A stretch of DNA of 6,922 bases. It comes from Candidatus Nomurabacteria bacterium RIFCSPLOWO2_12_FULL_46_14 (GTDB lineage Bacteria > Patescibacteriota > Minisyncoccia > Phycocordibacterales > UBA9973). This document shows positions 1 through 6,251 of this stretch, one piece after another. The notes beneath the pieces were generated by a model. It was not told the DNA's origin. It saw only the letters and a program-made list of their open reading frames with translations, and did no database searches. The stretch lies in assembly GCA_001786225.1 (NCBI GenBank), contig MFVV01000036.1, positions 1-6,922 of the forward strand, read 5' to 3'. The position numbers were made by a program, and so were the translations under genes. Each line of letters starts with the position of its first letter. Position 1 is the first letter of the stretch.

Positions 1-2
1 AT

Positions 3-1178
3 AACATTAAACAATATTTTTGGAAGATTTTTGTCTCAGAACGCGAAGATGTTTTTGGAATGAGTACTGCAATACTTATGTCGGAGAAAGTATGGGATGC
101 TTCTGGCCACCTCGCCGGGTTTTCTGATCCTATGGTGAAGTGCAAAAAATGTCAGCATGTATTTAGAGAAGATCAAATGACGGAAAAGAAAAAATGCCCC
201 GATTGTGGAGGAGAAGTAAATGAAAAAGTTAATTTTAATCTTATGTTTCCTGTACAAGTCGGTGCAACCGATCTAAACATTGCTTATCTTCGAGGGGAAA
301 TTACCCAAGGAGTCCATGTTAATTTTAAAAATATTTTAGACTCAATGCACCCCAAATTACCTTTTGGTGTTGGGCAAATAGGAAAAGCATTTAGAAATGA
401 AATATCTCCTCGTGATTTTCTGTTTAGGCAACGAGAATTTGAGCAAATGGAATTGCAATACTATATCAGACCTAACGAAGAAGAAGGGAAGAATCAGTTT
501 GAATTTTGGAAACAGTTTGCCCTTAGTTGGTATCTTGGTCTAGGATTCAAGAAAGAAAGTTTGCGTTTAAGACAACATAAAGAGGACGAGAAAGCTCATT
601 ATGCAAAAGATGCTTGGGATATTGAATATAATGTTCCTGGTATGGGCTGGAAAGAAGCTTGGGGCATCCATCATCGGGGGGATTGGGATTTGAGAAGGCA
701 TTCTGAATATTCAAAGGTAGATTTAAGTTATTTGGATGATTTAGATGGAGAGAAATTTTTTCCTTGGGACATTGAGTGTTCGGGTGGAGTTGATCGCGCT
801 GTTATGTTTACTCTTTTAGAGGCTTATACTGAAGATGAAATGAATGGCGAAATCAGAAGTTATTTAAAATTTGCTCCCCATATTGCACCTATCAAGATGG
901 CAGTTTCCCCGTTGTTAAAAAATAAACCTGAGTTAGTAGAAAAAGCACGAACGGTATTTTGGGCCCTAAAAAATGAGTTTGGTAATGTGGCCTGGGATGA
1001 TAATGGAAATATCGGAAAACGCTATCGCCGCCAAGACGAGATAGGCACGCCGTTTTGTATTGTGGTTGACTTTGATACTCTGTCGGACGACACAGTAACC
1101 GTCCGCGACCGGGATACCGCGGAGCAGGAGAGAGTCGAAGTGAGCGATTTAGTAAAATACATAAAAGAAAAAATTTAA
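3..1178 (+). CDS. glyQS: Glycyl-tRNA synthetase, alpha2 type (5' end truncated by window)
   Basis: Class II aminoacyl-tRNA synthetase that charges tRNA-Gly with glycine in the cytoplasm. The frame is open to the window edge and already matches the family upstream of the first ATG at 60 (NIKQYFWKIFVSEREDVFGM), so the gene begins outside the window; roughly the first 45 residues are probably missing. Counting from base 3: a zinc ribbon with Cys47, Cys50, Cys65 and Cys68 (nt 141-206); class II motif 2 starting FRNEISPRDF near residue 130 (nt 390 on); motif 3 ECSGGVDR (nt 774 on) with the expected Glu, Ser, Gly and Arg; then a C-terminal anticodon-binding domain from about nt 870 (PHIAPIKMAV) to the end. 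It is a single-chain enzyme, unlike alpha2beta2 GlyQ/GlyS. The stop is one base before the Nudix start, suggesting co-transcription. The last 120 bp or so are clearly richer in G+C than the rest of the gene. Confidence 0.95.
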   Translation, partial: NIKQYFWKIFVSEREDVFGMSTAILMSEKVWDASGHLAGFSDPMVKCKKCQHVFREDQMTEKKKCPDCGGEVNEKVNFNLMFPVQVGATDLNIAYLRGEITQGVHVNFKNILDSMHPKLPFGVGQIGKAFRNEISPRDFLFRQREFEQMELQYYIRPNEEEGKNQFEFWKQFALSWYLGLGFKKESLRLRQHKEDEKAHYAKDAWDIEYNVPGMGWKEAWGIHHRGDWDLRRHSEYSKVDLSYLDDLDGEKFFPWDIECSGGVDRAVMFTLLEAYTEDEMNGEIRSYLKFAPHIAPIKMAVSPLLKNKPELVEKARTVFWALKNEFGNVAWDDNGNIGKRYRRQDEIGTPFCIVVDFDTLSDDTVTVRDRDTAEQERVEVSDLVKYIKEKI

Positions 1179-1179
1179 A

Positions 1180-1611
1180 ATGAAGAAAGGAGTTGATTAT
1201 CCCGCGATAACTGTTTCTTATGTTTGTCATGACGGCAAAGGTAATTATCTAATGAATAAAAGGAGTGTAAATTGCCGCGACGAACATGGAACTTGGGATT
1301 TTGGCGGAGGTGGCCTTGAAGCAGGTGAAACAATCGAGGATTGTTTAAAGAAAGAATTAAAAGAAGAATATAATGTTGTTCCCATAAAATATGATTTTAT
1401 GGGCTACCTCGATCTTTTTCGAAAGCAAAATGGTGTAGATACCCATTGGGTGATGTTGGGATTTATCGTATTAGTTGACCCGGCGCAAGTTATTAACGGA
1501 GAGCCGCATAAATTCGAAGAAATAAAATGGTTTAGACTTGATAATCTGCCAACACCGCTTCATTCCGCCATGCCCCTGATTTTAGAAAAATTCAAAGATA
1601 AACTGCCATAA
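1180..1611 (+). CDS. Nudix (MutT-like) hydrolase
   Basis: Small cytoplasmic Nudix hydrolase of 143 residues, a usual length for a single-domain member. The Nudix box lies at residues 44-66: Gly44, five residues, Glu50, seven residues, then KELKEEYNV. The metal-binding glutamates Glu59, Glu62 and Glu63 are present. Two positions depart from the consensus: Lys58 replaces Arg, and Asn65 replaces the late Gly. These enzymes cleave X-linked nucleoside diphosphates such as oxidised dNTPs, dNTPs or nucleotide sugars; the substrate cannot be read from the sequence. The ATG is one base after the glyQS stop (TAA-A-ATG), with no clear Shine-Dalgarno site, so translation is probably coupled to the gene before it. 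The association with glyQS looks positional rather than functional. Confidence 0.9.
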   Translation: MKKGVDYPAITVSYVCHDGKGNYLMNKRSVNCRDEHGTWDFGGGGLEAGETIEDCLKKELKEEYNVVPIKYDFMGYLDLFRKQNGVDTHWVMLGFIVLVDPAQVINGEPHKFEEIKWFRLDNLPTPLHSAMPLILEKFKDKLP

Positions 1612-1621
1612 TATACTGAAA

Positions 1622-1630
1622 TGATATAAT
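1622..1630 (+). promoter_or_regulatory. Possible extended -10 promoter box upstream of the PaaX/Cas2-like gene
   Basis: TGATATAAT is an extended -10 match (TG, one base, TATAAT). No convincing -35 lies 16-18 bp upstream. Transcription from here would start near 1637 and place the palindromic repeat at 1660-1683 in the 5' leader. The region is very A+T rich, so a chance match is possible. Confidence 0.3.
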
Positions 1631-1659
1631 ATGATAATTTTAATATTTGCAAATAACAC

Positions 1660-1683
1660 GCTATAGCGAATATATAGTGCAAG
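1660..1683 (+). repeat. 24-bp repeat with GCTATAGC palindrome, copy 1
   Basis: This unit starts with the 8-bp palindrome GCTATAGC (10 bp, CGCTATAGCG, counting from 1659), then four variable bases, then ATATAGTGC and AAG. It matches the unit at 2298-2321 at 20 of 24 positions without gaps. The two copies bracket the PaaX/Cas2-like gene. It lies just upstream of that gene's start and overlaps promoter-like sequence (TTGCAA at 1647-1652, TATATA at 1671-1676), so an operator or promoter role is plausible but unproven. Confidence 0.6.
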
Positions 1684-1686
1684 AGG

Positions 1687-1692
1687 TATAAT
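1687..1692 (+). promoter_or_regulatory. Candidate -10 box (TATAAT) for the PaaX/Cas2-like gene
   Basis: A perfect TATAAT ends 6 bp before the ATG at 1699. If used as a -10, transcription would begin at or next to that ATG and give a leaderless message. The alternative reading is that AAGAGG (1681-1686) is a Shine-Dalgarno site 6 bp before the GTG at 1693; the two readings exclude each other. Confidence 0.4.
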
Positions 1693-2286
1693 GTGAAGAT
1701 GGGAAAATTAGAAAAAGAATCCAGACAAAGAGCCAAAAAGGCTAATTTGCAAAAAGCTATCTTGGGCACAATGGTTGCTGTTGGTGGCTTGAGTGTCGCG
1801 CTCTTTTCTCCGAAGATGACGAAAGTATTAACCAAACTTGAACCTGAATTTATGAAAAATAAACGGCGAAAATACTCTTTTAATCGCTCCTTTTACAGAT
1901 TAAAAAATGCCGGATTGATAACTTTTTTTCAAACAAAAAAAGGAAAATTCGCCAGATTGACTGAAAAAGGAGAAGCCAAACTACGCCAACTTAGATTAAA
2001 AGACTATCATCTGCAAAAACCAAGACATTGGGATGGGAAATGGCGGCTACTTACTTTTGATATAAAGGAAAAGCGCAAAAGTACTCGGGATAAAATACGA
2101 TATGTTCTTAAAAAAATTGGCTTTTTTCGCTTGCAAGATAGCGTTTGGGTTTACCCTTACGATTGTGAAGATTTAATTATGTTTTTAAAAGCTGATTTCA
2201 GGATAGGGAAGGATTTATTATATGTAATTGCTGATAGTATTGAGAACGATGAAAATATTCGCGACAATTTTGGTTTAAATAATTGA
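1693..2286 (+). CDS. PaaX/Cas2-like protein with winged-helix-like N-terminus
   Basis: A 197-residue protein resembling the PaaX C-terminal/Cas2-like family often labelled 'Cas2' or 'PaaX regulator' in Patescibacteria. Residues 1-20 are very basic, and 22-38 form a short hydrophobic stretch. Residues 57-100 look like a winged helix (RSFYRLKNAGLI, then a hairpin, then LTEKGEAKL). Residues 113-197 carry the Cas2-fold signature: WDGKWRLLTFDI with Asp123 at the Cas2 catalytic position, then KIGFFRLQDSVWVYPYDCED. I infer a DNA-binding regulator more readily than a CRISPR adaptation nuclease, because no cas1, other cas gene or repeat array is visible. The start is either GTG 1693 (AAGAGG six bases upstream) or ATG 1699 (TATAAT six bases upstream); the protein differs by two residues. 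Similar 24-bp repeats lie on both sides of the gene and could be its binding sites. Confidence 0.8.
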   Translation: MKMGKLEKESRQRAKKANLQKAILGTMVAVGGLSVALFSPKMTKVLTKLEPEFMKNKRRKYSFNRSFYRLKNAGLITFFQTKKGKFARLTEKGEAKLRQLRLKDYHLQKPRHWDGKWRLLTFDIKEKRKSTRDKIRYVLKKIGFFRLQDSVWVYPYDCEDLIMFLKADFRIGKDLLYVIADSIENDENIRDNFGLNN

Positions 2287-2293
2287 ACTGTTA

Positions 2294-2309
2294 TTCTGCT
2301 ATAGCAGAA
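2294..2309. promoter_or_regulatory. 16-bp perfect palindrome, possible operator
   Basis: TTCTGCTATAGCAGAA is identical to its reverse complement over all 16 bases, without a spacer. It begins 8 bp after the stop of the PaaX/Cas2-like gene and about 100 bp upstream of the M16 gene. Its centre is the same GCTATAGC found upstream of the PaaX/Cas2-like gene. A spacerless palindrome fits a dimeric-regulator site better than an RNA hairpin, since it leaves no loop, and no T tract follows it. Confidence 0.45.
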
Positions 2310-2321
2310 ATATAGTGCGAG
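2298..2321 (+). repeat. 24-bp repeat with GCTATAGC palindrome, copy 2
   Basis: Second copy of the unit at 1660-1683, in the same orientation: GCTATAGC, four variable bases (AGAA), ATATAGTGC, then GAG. It lies immediately downstream of the PaaX/Cas2-like gene and upstream of the M16 gene. The strongest conserved parts are the palindrome and the ATATAGTGC block. Confidence 0.6.
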
Positions 2322-2389
2322 TTGGTTGGTTTGAATAGTTTAGATAACTTAAGATTTATTAGAGTTTATTAGGATGAGTTAAATTTATA

Positions 2390-2398
2390 TGTTATATT
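2390..2398 (+). promoter_or_regulatory. Candidate extended -10 promoter for the M16 peptidase gene
   Basis: TGTTATATT has TG at 2390-2391 and a TATATT hexamer at 2393-2398, ending 7 bp before the ATG at 2406. No good -35 is visible at 16-18 bp. There is no Shine-Dalgarno sequence before the ATG (the bases are TATTTATTTTT-like), so a leaderless start fits well. Confidence 0.45.
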
Positions 2399-2405
2399 TA
2401 TTTTT

Positions 2406-3674
2406 ATGAAATTTTCAAAGAAGACATTAAAAAACGGCCTGCGGGTTATTACTGTGCCGATGAAAGACAATCCCACAGCCACCGTTTTAGTGCTTTGTGA
2501 GGCTGGCTCTAAATATGAAACCAAAAAAATTAGTGGCGTGTCCCATTTCCTGGAGCATATGTGCTTCAAGGGCACAACCAAGCGGCCCAAGGCCATTGAT
2601 ATATCCAAAGAGCTGGACGCCTTAGGCAGCCAGTATAACGCGTTTACTTCCCAGGAGTATACCGGCTACTACGCTAAGTCGGACGCCAAGCACTTCCGGC
2701 AGATTTTTGATATTGTTTCGGATATTTATCTCAATTCCACTTTTCCCGACACTGAAATGCAAAAAGAAAAGGGCGTCATTGTGGAGGAAATAAATATGTA
2801 TGAGGATATGCCCAGCCGGCATGTGCAGGACCTAATGTCGGAGCTTCTCTACGGCGATCAGCCGGCGGGTTGGAATATTGCCGGTGATAAAAAAACTATT
2901 TTAGGCATGAGCCGGGATGATTTGGTGGCGTATCAACAAGCTCATTATCTTCCTGAGGCGACAGTAATAGTAGTGGCGGGACAGGTAACGGAGAAAGCAG
3001 TTCTTAGGGAAGTGAAAAATATTTTTGGCCATGTCGCTTCGGGTAAAAAAGAAAAAATGGCGCGGGTGGCCGAAGCGCAGAAGAAGCCGACGGCTCTGGT
3101 GAGCTGGAAAAAGACGGACCAAACCCACTTTGTTTTGGGAGTGCGGACTTACGCTCTCCGGGACGTGCGTAACCCGGCCTTACAGGTGCTCGCCGGGATA
3201 TTAGGCGGCGGGATGAGCTCTCGGCTTTTCCAAAAACTCCGGGAGGATATGGGGGTGGGCTACTATGTGCGCGCTTACAATGAGGCTTCCACCGACCATG
3301 GATTTTTCCAGATTTCCGCGGGGGTGGACAATAAAAGAATTTATGAAGTGATTGAAGCGGTGCTCCATGAATGCCGCAACCTCAAGAATTACCCGGTGCA
3401 AGCGGACGAACTCTTGAAGGTCCAGGAATTTCTGATAGGCAACATGAAACTCTCCCTGGAATCCACCGACGACATCGCCAACTTTTACGGCTCGCAGGAG
3501 CTTTTAAAAAGAGAGATTCGCAACGCAGAGCAAAAGGCCGAAGAAATACGGCAAGTTACCGCCAAAGAGATTCAAACTCTGGCTCGGAGCATTTTTCGCG
3601 ACCACAAGCTCAATTTAGCCCTCATCGGACCGTTTAAAGACAAATCCAAGTTTCTGAAGATTCTAATTTTTTAA
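2406..3674 (+). CDS. M16 family zinc metallopeptidase (processing-peptidase-like)
   Basis: A 422-residue single-chain M16 peptidase of the size typical for the M16B group related to mitochondrial processing peptidase. The inverted zinc motif is HFLEH (His47, Glu50, His51); the third zinc ligand is probably Glu128 in VIVEEINMYED, at the expected distance of about 77 residues. The N-terminus KTLKNGLRVITVPM is the usual family opening. The C-terminal half carries the Arg/Tyr substrate-site motif SSRLFQKLRED...GYY (Arg273, Tyr286/287), so both halves look intact. No signal peptide or membrane segment is seen, so it should act in the cytoplasm, degrading or trimming peptides. The A+T-rich leader and the absence of a Shine-Dalgarno site fit leaderless translation. 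Apart from its first 100 bp or so the gene is about 50-57% GC, above the genes to its left. The AI-2E-family gene follows after 9 bp. Confidence 0.93.
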   Translation: MKFSKKTLKNGLRVITVPMKDNPTATVLVLCEAGSKYETKKISGVSHFLEHMCFKGTTKRPKAIDISKELDALGSQYNAFTSQEYTGYYAKSDAKHFRQIFDIVSDIYLNSTFPDTEMQKEKGVIVEEINMYEDMPSRHVQDLMSELLYGDQPAGWNIAGDKKTILGMSRDDLVAYQQAHYLPEATVIVVAGQVTEKAVLREVKNIFGHVASGKKEKMARVAEAQKKPTALVSWKKTDQTHFVLGVRTYALRDVRNPALQVLAGILGGGMSSRLFQKLREDMGVGYYVRAYNEASTDHGFFQISAGVDNKRIYEVIEAVLHECRNLKNYPVQADELLKVQEFLIGNMKLSLESTDDIANFYGSQELLKREIRNAEQKAEEIRQVTAKEIQTLARSIFRDHKLNLALIGPFKDKSKFLKILIF

Positions 3675-3679
3675 AAATA

Positions 3680-3688
3680 TGCTATGAT
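3680..3688 (+). promoter_or_regulatory. Candidate extended -10 box for the AI-2E-family gene
   Basis: TGCTATGAT has TG at 3680-3681 and TATGAT at 3683-3688, ending 7 bp before the ATG at 3696. It overlaps two further ATGs at 3684 and 3687. If it is a real -10, transcripts start near 3695 and the protein must begin at 3696. If it is not, the gene is simply downstream of the M16 gene in one operon. Confidence 0.35.
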
Positions 3689-4775
3689 GGATCCAATGCT
3701 TTCACGGGAAGAAACCAGGTCTATTTCCATATCTACGGGTACCATGGTCCGGGCTGTTTTGGTCTTTCTGGGTGTGTTGTTATTTTGGGTTTTGCGGGAC
3801 TTGGTTCTCATTATTCTGACTTCCATATTCATTTCCTCTTTTATCGATTCGGCGGTGCCGCATTTTAAGAAAATCGGCATAAACAGGATATTCGGGATTA
3901 TAATCATATACGTTTTTTCGCTCTCCATTCTGGCCGGGCTGTTTTATTTCTTCGCGCCCCTGCTCATCACCGAGATTTATAATTTTGCTTCTTATATGTC
4001 CACTTATGTGCCCGGCATAACCTTTCTGGAATATTTCCGCAATGAAGCTTTTTCCGGAGCCAGAGCAATAGTCGCGGAATTACCGGCCAATCTGTCCTTC
4101 GGCGAGCTCTTCGCCGTATCTAAAACTTTTATCCTGAATCTCTCTGGCGGTTTTTTCCAGACCTTGTCGGTGGCCTTCGGCGGGATTATCAATGTCGGCC
4201 TGATTATTCTTATTTCCTTCTATCTTTCCATTGAAGAAAAGGGCATTCAGAATTTCTTAAGAATAATATTGCCTCTGCGTTATGAAGATTATGCTATCGG
4301 TCTTTGGGAACGCACCAGTAAGAAAATCGCCTTGTGGATGAAGGGGCAGATACTCCTCGGGATTTTGATTGCCGTCCTGACTTATCTTATGCTCTCCCTC
4401 CTCGGCATCCATTACGCCCTCCTCCTCGCCATCATTGCCGGCATTATGGAACTGGTGCCCTACGGCATTTTGGTGGCCCTAGTGCCGGCGGTCGCTTTTT
4501 CTTATATCTCCGGCGGCATCCCCATCGCCTTGGTAGTGACGGGAGCGTATGTCATCCTCCATGAATTTGAGGTCTTTCTCTTTTCGCCCCTCATTATCAA
4601 AAACGTGGTGGGGCTTTCGCCGATTGTCATAATTTTGGCGGCGGTCATCGGCTACGAGCTGGGAAGTTTCTGGGGGGCGCTCCTGGCCATTCCTTCCGCG
4701 CTCTTCCTGGTGGAACTTATGAGCGATTTGGAAAAACACAAAGCCTTTAGCCGAACCCAGAATGAAAAAAGGTAA
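3684..4775 (+). CDS. AI-2E/PerM (UPF0118) family transporter
   Basis: An integral inner-membrane protein of 363 residues with the family layout: hydrophobic segments at about 22-37, 39-57 and 69-94, a less hydrophobic region to about 150, a further membrane segment at about 160-182, then a C-terminal cluster of closely spaced segments from about 215 to 345. The family signature is the amphipathic KGQILLGILIAVLTY followed by MELVPYGILVALVPA. Family members are linked to autoinducer-2 export or to Na+/H+ antiport; the substrate here cannot be told. The start may be 3684, 3687 or 3696 (residue 5). I give the longest; 3696 is favoured if the overlapping -10-like box is real. The tail is charged and cytoplasmic (EKHKAFSRTQNEKR), and its last 14 bases overlap metG, suggesting translational coupling. 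Confidence 0.88.
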   Translation: MMDPMLSREETRSISISTGTMVRAVLVFLGVLLFWVLRDLVLIILTSIFISSFIDSAVPHFKKIGINRIFGIIIIYVFSLSILAGLFYFFAPLLITEIYNFASYMSTYVPGITFLEYFRNEAFSGARAIVAELPANLSFGELFAVSKTFILNLSGGFFQTLSVAFGGIINVGLIILISFYLSIEEKGIQNFLRIILPLRYEDYAIGLWERTSKKIALWMKGQILLGILIAVLTYLMLSLLGIHYALLLAIIAGIMELVPYGILVALVPAVAFSYISGGIPIALVVTGAYVILHEFEVFLFSPLIIKNVVGLSPIVIILAAVIGYELGSFWGALLAIPSALFLVELMSDLEKHKAFSRTQNEKR

Positions 4776-6198
4776 CTTTTATATCACCACCACTATTCCC
4801 TATGTCAACGCGGAGCCGCATATCGGTTTCGCGCTGGAATTGGTGCAATCGGACGCAATCGCCCGCTATCAGCGCCTAATGGGCAGGCAAGTTTTTTTTA
4901 GCACCGGCACTGATGAATACGGCCAGAAAATTTTTGAAGCCAGCCAAAAGGAGGGTAAGAATGTACAAGATTATGTGGATTATTATGCGCAAAAATTTTT
5001 AAACCTGAAAGAAATTTTAAATATTTCAAATGATAATTTCATCAGAACAACCAGTAAAGAAAATATTCTGGCGGCGCAAGAATTTTGGCGTCTGTGCGAT
5101 GAAAAAGGGGATATAGAGAAAAGAATTTATCAAGGACTTTATTGTGTGGGGTGTGAAAAATTTATCACGGAAAAAGATATAATCAACGGCAAATGCCCCT
5201 TGCATCCAAGCCTGGACCTAGAGACAGTGGAAGAAGAAAATTATTTTTTTAAGCTAAGTAATTATAGGCAAGATTTGCTGAAATATCTTAAAAAAGAAAA
5301 GTCTATAATCCCGGAATGGCGACGTCAGGAAGCTATTGATTTCGTCCAAAACGCTATGGAAGATTTCTCCATTTCCAGAAGCGTTGAGCGTTTTTCCTGG
5401 GGCATACCGATTCCGGGAGACGATAAACAAGTGATGTATGTCTGGTTTGGCGCTTTTATCAATTATATTTCCACCCTGGGTTGGCCGGAGAATAGAGAGC
5501 AGTTTAAAAAATTTTGGCAAGAAGGAGAAACAATCCAGACTGCCGGCAAGGATATGGTTAAATTCCAATCGGTAATGTGGCAGGGGATGCTCTTGTCTGC
5601 TGGACTGCCAACAACGGATACCATCGTCTATCATGGCTTTATTACCGGTGAGGGAGGAATTAAAATGTCCAAATCCATAGGCAATGTAATTAATCCAGTT
5701 GAAATTGTAAAGGAATATGGCACCGACGCGCTTCGATATTTCCTCTTGCGGGAAATTTCACCATTTGAAGACAGCCCATTTACTATGGAGAGGTTTAAGG
5801 AATCTTACAATGCCAATTTAGCTAACGGACTGGGGAATTTGGCCTCTCGAGTATTAACATTATCCGAAAAATATTTAGACGAATGTCCGGAGGATCTTGA
5901 TAATCCCCTAAAGAATCATTTTTTTAATCTTTTAGATAAATTTGATATTAAACAAGGAGTAGATTTTGTTTGGAACCAAATTCAGTTTGTCGATAAGTTG
6001 ATTCAATCAACAGAACCGTTTAAGGTTGTGAAATTAAACGCAGATGAAGGGAAAAATCTAATTTATCACTTAATACAAAAGCTCTTTGGCATAGCAGAAA
6101 TGCTAGAGCCTATTTTACCTGAAACGTCTTCTACTCTCAAAAAATTAATTAAAGAAAACAAAAAACCGGAGCAACCATTATTCCCGAGGAAAGATTAA
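4762..6198 (+). CDS. metG: Methionyl-tRNA synthetase, compact form
   Basis: Class I synthetase that charges tRNA-Met, including the initiator tRNA. The Rossmann fold opens with TTTIPYVNAEPHIGF: the HIGH signature at residues 20-23 reads HIGF. KMSKS is intact at 301-305. A single zinc knuckle has Cys128, Cys131, Cys145 and His148, the one-zinc arrangement known from Thermus MetRS. An alpha-helical anticodon-binding domain follows from about residue 345 and ends at LFPRKD. At 478 residues there is no C-terminal EMAPII-like tRNA-binding domain, so this is the short form. It overlaps the AI-2E-family gene by 14 bp and has no clear Shine-Dalgarno site. GC content falls from about 57% in the first 100 bp to about 18% at 4981-5040, a large swing within one gene. 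The tatD gene probably followed directly before the inverted-repeat module arrived. Confidence 0.96.
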   Translation: MKKGNFYITTTIPYVNAEPHIGFALELVQSDAIARYQRLMGRQVFFSTGTDEYGQKIFEASQKEGKNVQDYVDYYAQKFLNLKEILNISNDNFIRTTSKENILAAQEFWRLCDEKGDIEKRIYQGLYCVGCEKFITEKDIINGKCPLHPSLDLETVEEENYFFKLSNYRQDLLKYLKKEKSIIPEWRRQEAIDFVQNAMEDFSISRSVERFSWGIPIPGDDKQVMYVWFGAFINYISTLGWPENREQFKKFWQEGETIQTAGKDMVKFQSVMWQGMLLSAGLPTTDTIVYHGFITGEGGIKMSKSIGNVINPVEIVKEYGTDALRYFLLREISPFEDSPFTMERFKESYNANLANGLGNLASRVLTLSEKYLDECPEDLDNPLKNHFFNLLDKFDIKQGVDFVWNQIQFVDKLIQSTEPFKVVKLNADEGKNLIYHLIQKLFGIAEMLEPILPETSSTLKKLIKENKKPEQPLFPRKD

Positions 6199-6201
6199 TC
6201 C

Positions 6202-6239
6202 ATACCCCCACCCTAGCCCTCCCCCTACATAGGGTGAGG
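6202..6239 (+). repeat. Left terminal inverted repeat (with internal hairpin)
   Basis: Outer part ATACCCCCACCC, inner part CCTCCCCCTA, loop CA, then TAGGGTGAGG. The inner part forms a 10-bp stem with one mismatch and a 2-base loop. The whole block is repeated in reverse complement at 6598-6634, with small differences (a 2-base gap, one substitution and one extra base). It starts four bases after the metG stop. No T tract follows, so it is not a typical terminator, though the stem could still affect the transcript. Confidence 0.85.
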
Positions 6240-6240
6240 G

Positions 6241-6246
6241 TAAAAT
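6241..6246 (+). promoter_or_regulatory. Candidate -10 box for the DUF559 gene
   Basis: TAAAAT directly follows the left inverted repeat and ends 5 bp before the ATG at 6252. No -35 is recognisable in the C-rich repeat upstream. Position and lack of a Shine-Dalgarno site match the leaderless pattern seen at four other genes here. Confidence 0.3.
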
Positions 6247-6251
6247 TCTAC

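Noticed and set aside
892..1230. 112-codon open frame on the - strand across the glyQS end
   Set aside because: It lies antisense to the conserved anticodon-binding domain, and its translation shows no recognisable domain; a shadow of the real gene.
1693..2286. Reading the Cas2-like gene as part of a CRISPR-Cas locus
   Set aside because: No cas1 or effector gene and no regularly spaced direct repeats occur in the window; the two 24-bp units are about 640 bp apart with a gene between.
2355..2372. Tandem TTTATTAG copies at 2355-2362 and 2365-2372
   Set aside because: Two short A/T-rich octamers in an A/T-rich gap are likely by chance; no third copy or palindrome supports a binding array.
3371..3637. 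88-codon + strand frame inside the M16 gene
   Set aside because: It overlaps the clear M16 C-terminal half in another frame, and its Arg/Pro/Gln-rich product is typical of a GC-rich shadow frame.
4334..4564. 76-codon + strand frame and an opposing 86-codon frame (4479-4739) inside the AI-2E-family gene
   Set aside because: Both are out-of-frame readings of the membrane-segment region with low-complexity His/Pro/Arg-rich products.
5254..5634. 126-codon - strand frame inside metG
   Set aside because: It is antisense to the conserved MetRS catalytic core; no start signal or domain supports it.
6089..6111. CATAGCAGAAATGCTA-like sequence inside metG resembling the repeat at 2298-2321
   Set aside because: It shares only about 11 bases, encodes ordinary MetRS residues, and lacks the full GCTATAGC palindrome and the ATATAGTGC block.
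6219..6239. Hairpin after metG as an intrinsic terminator
   Set aside because: The stem has no following T tract and is part of the longer inverted repeat, so it is better explained as an element end.
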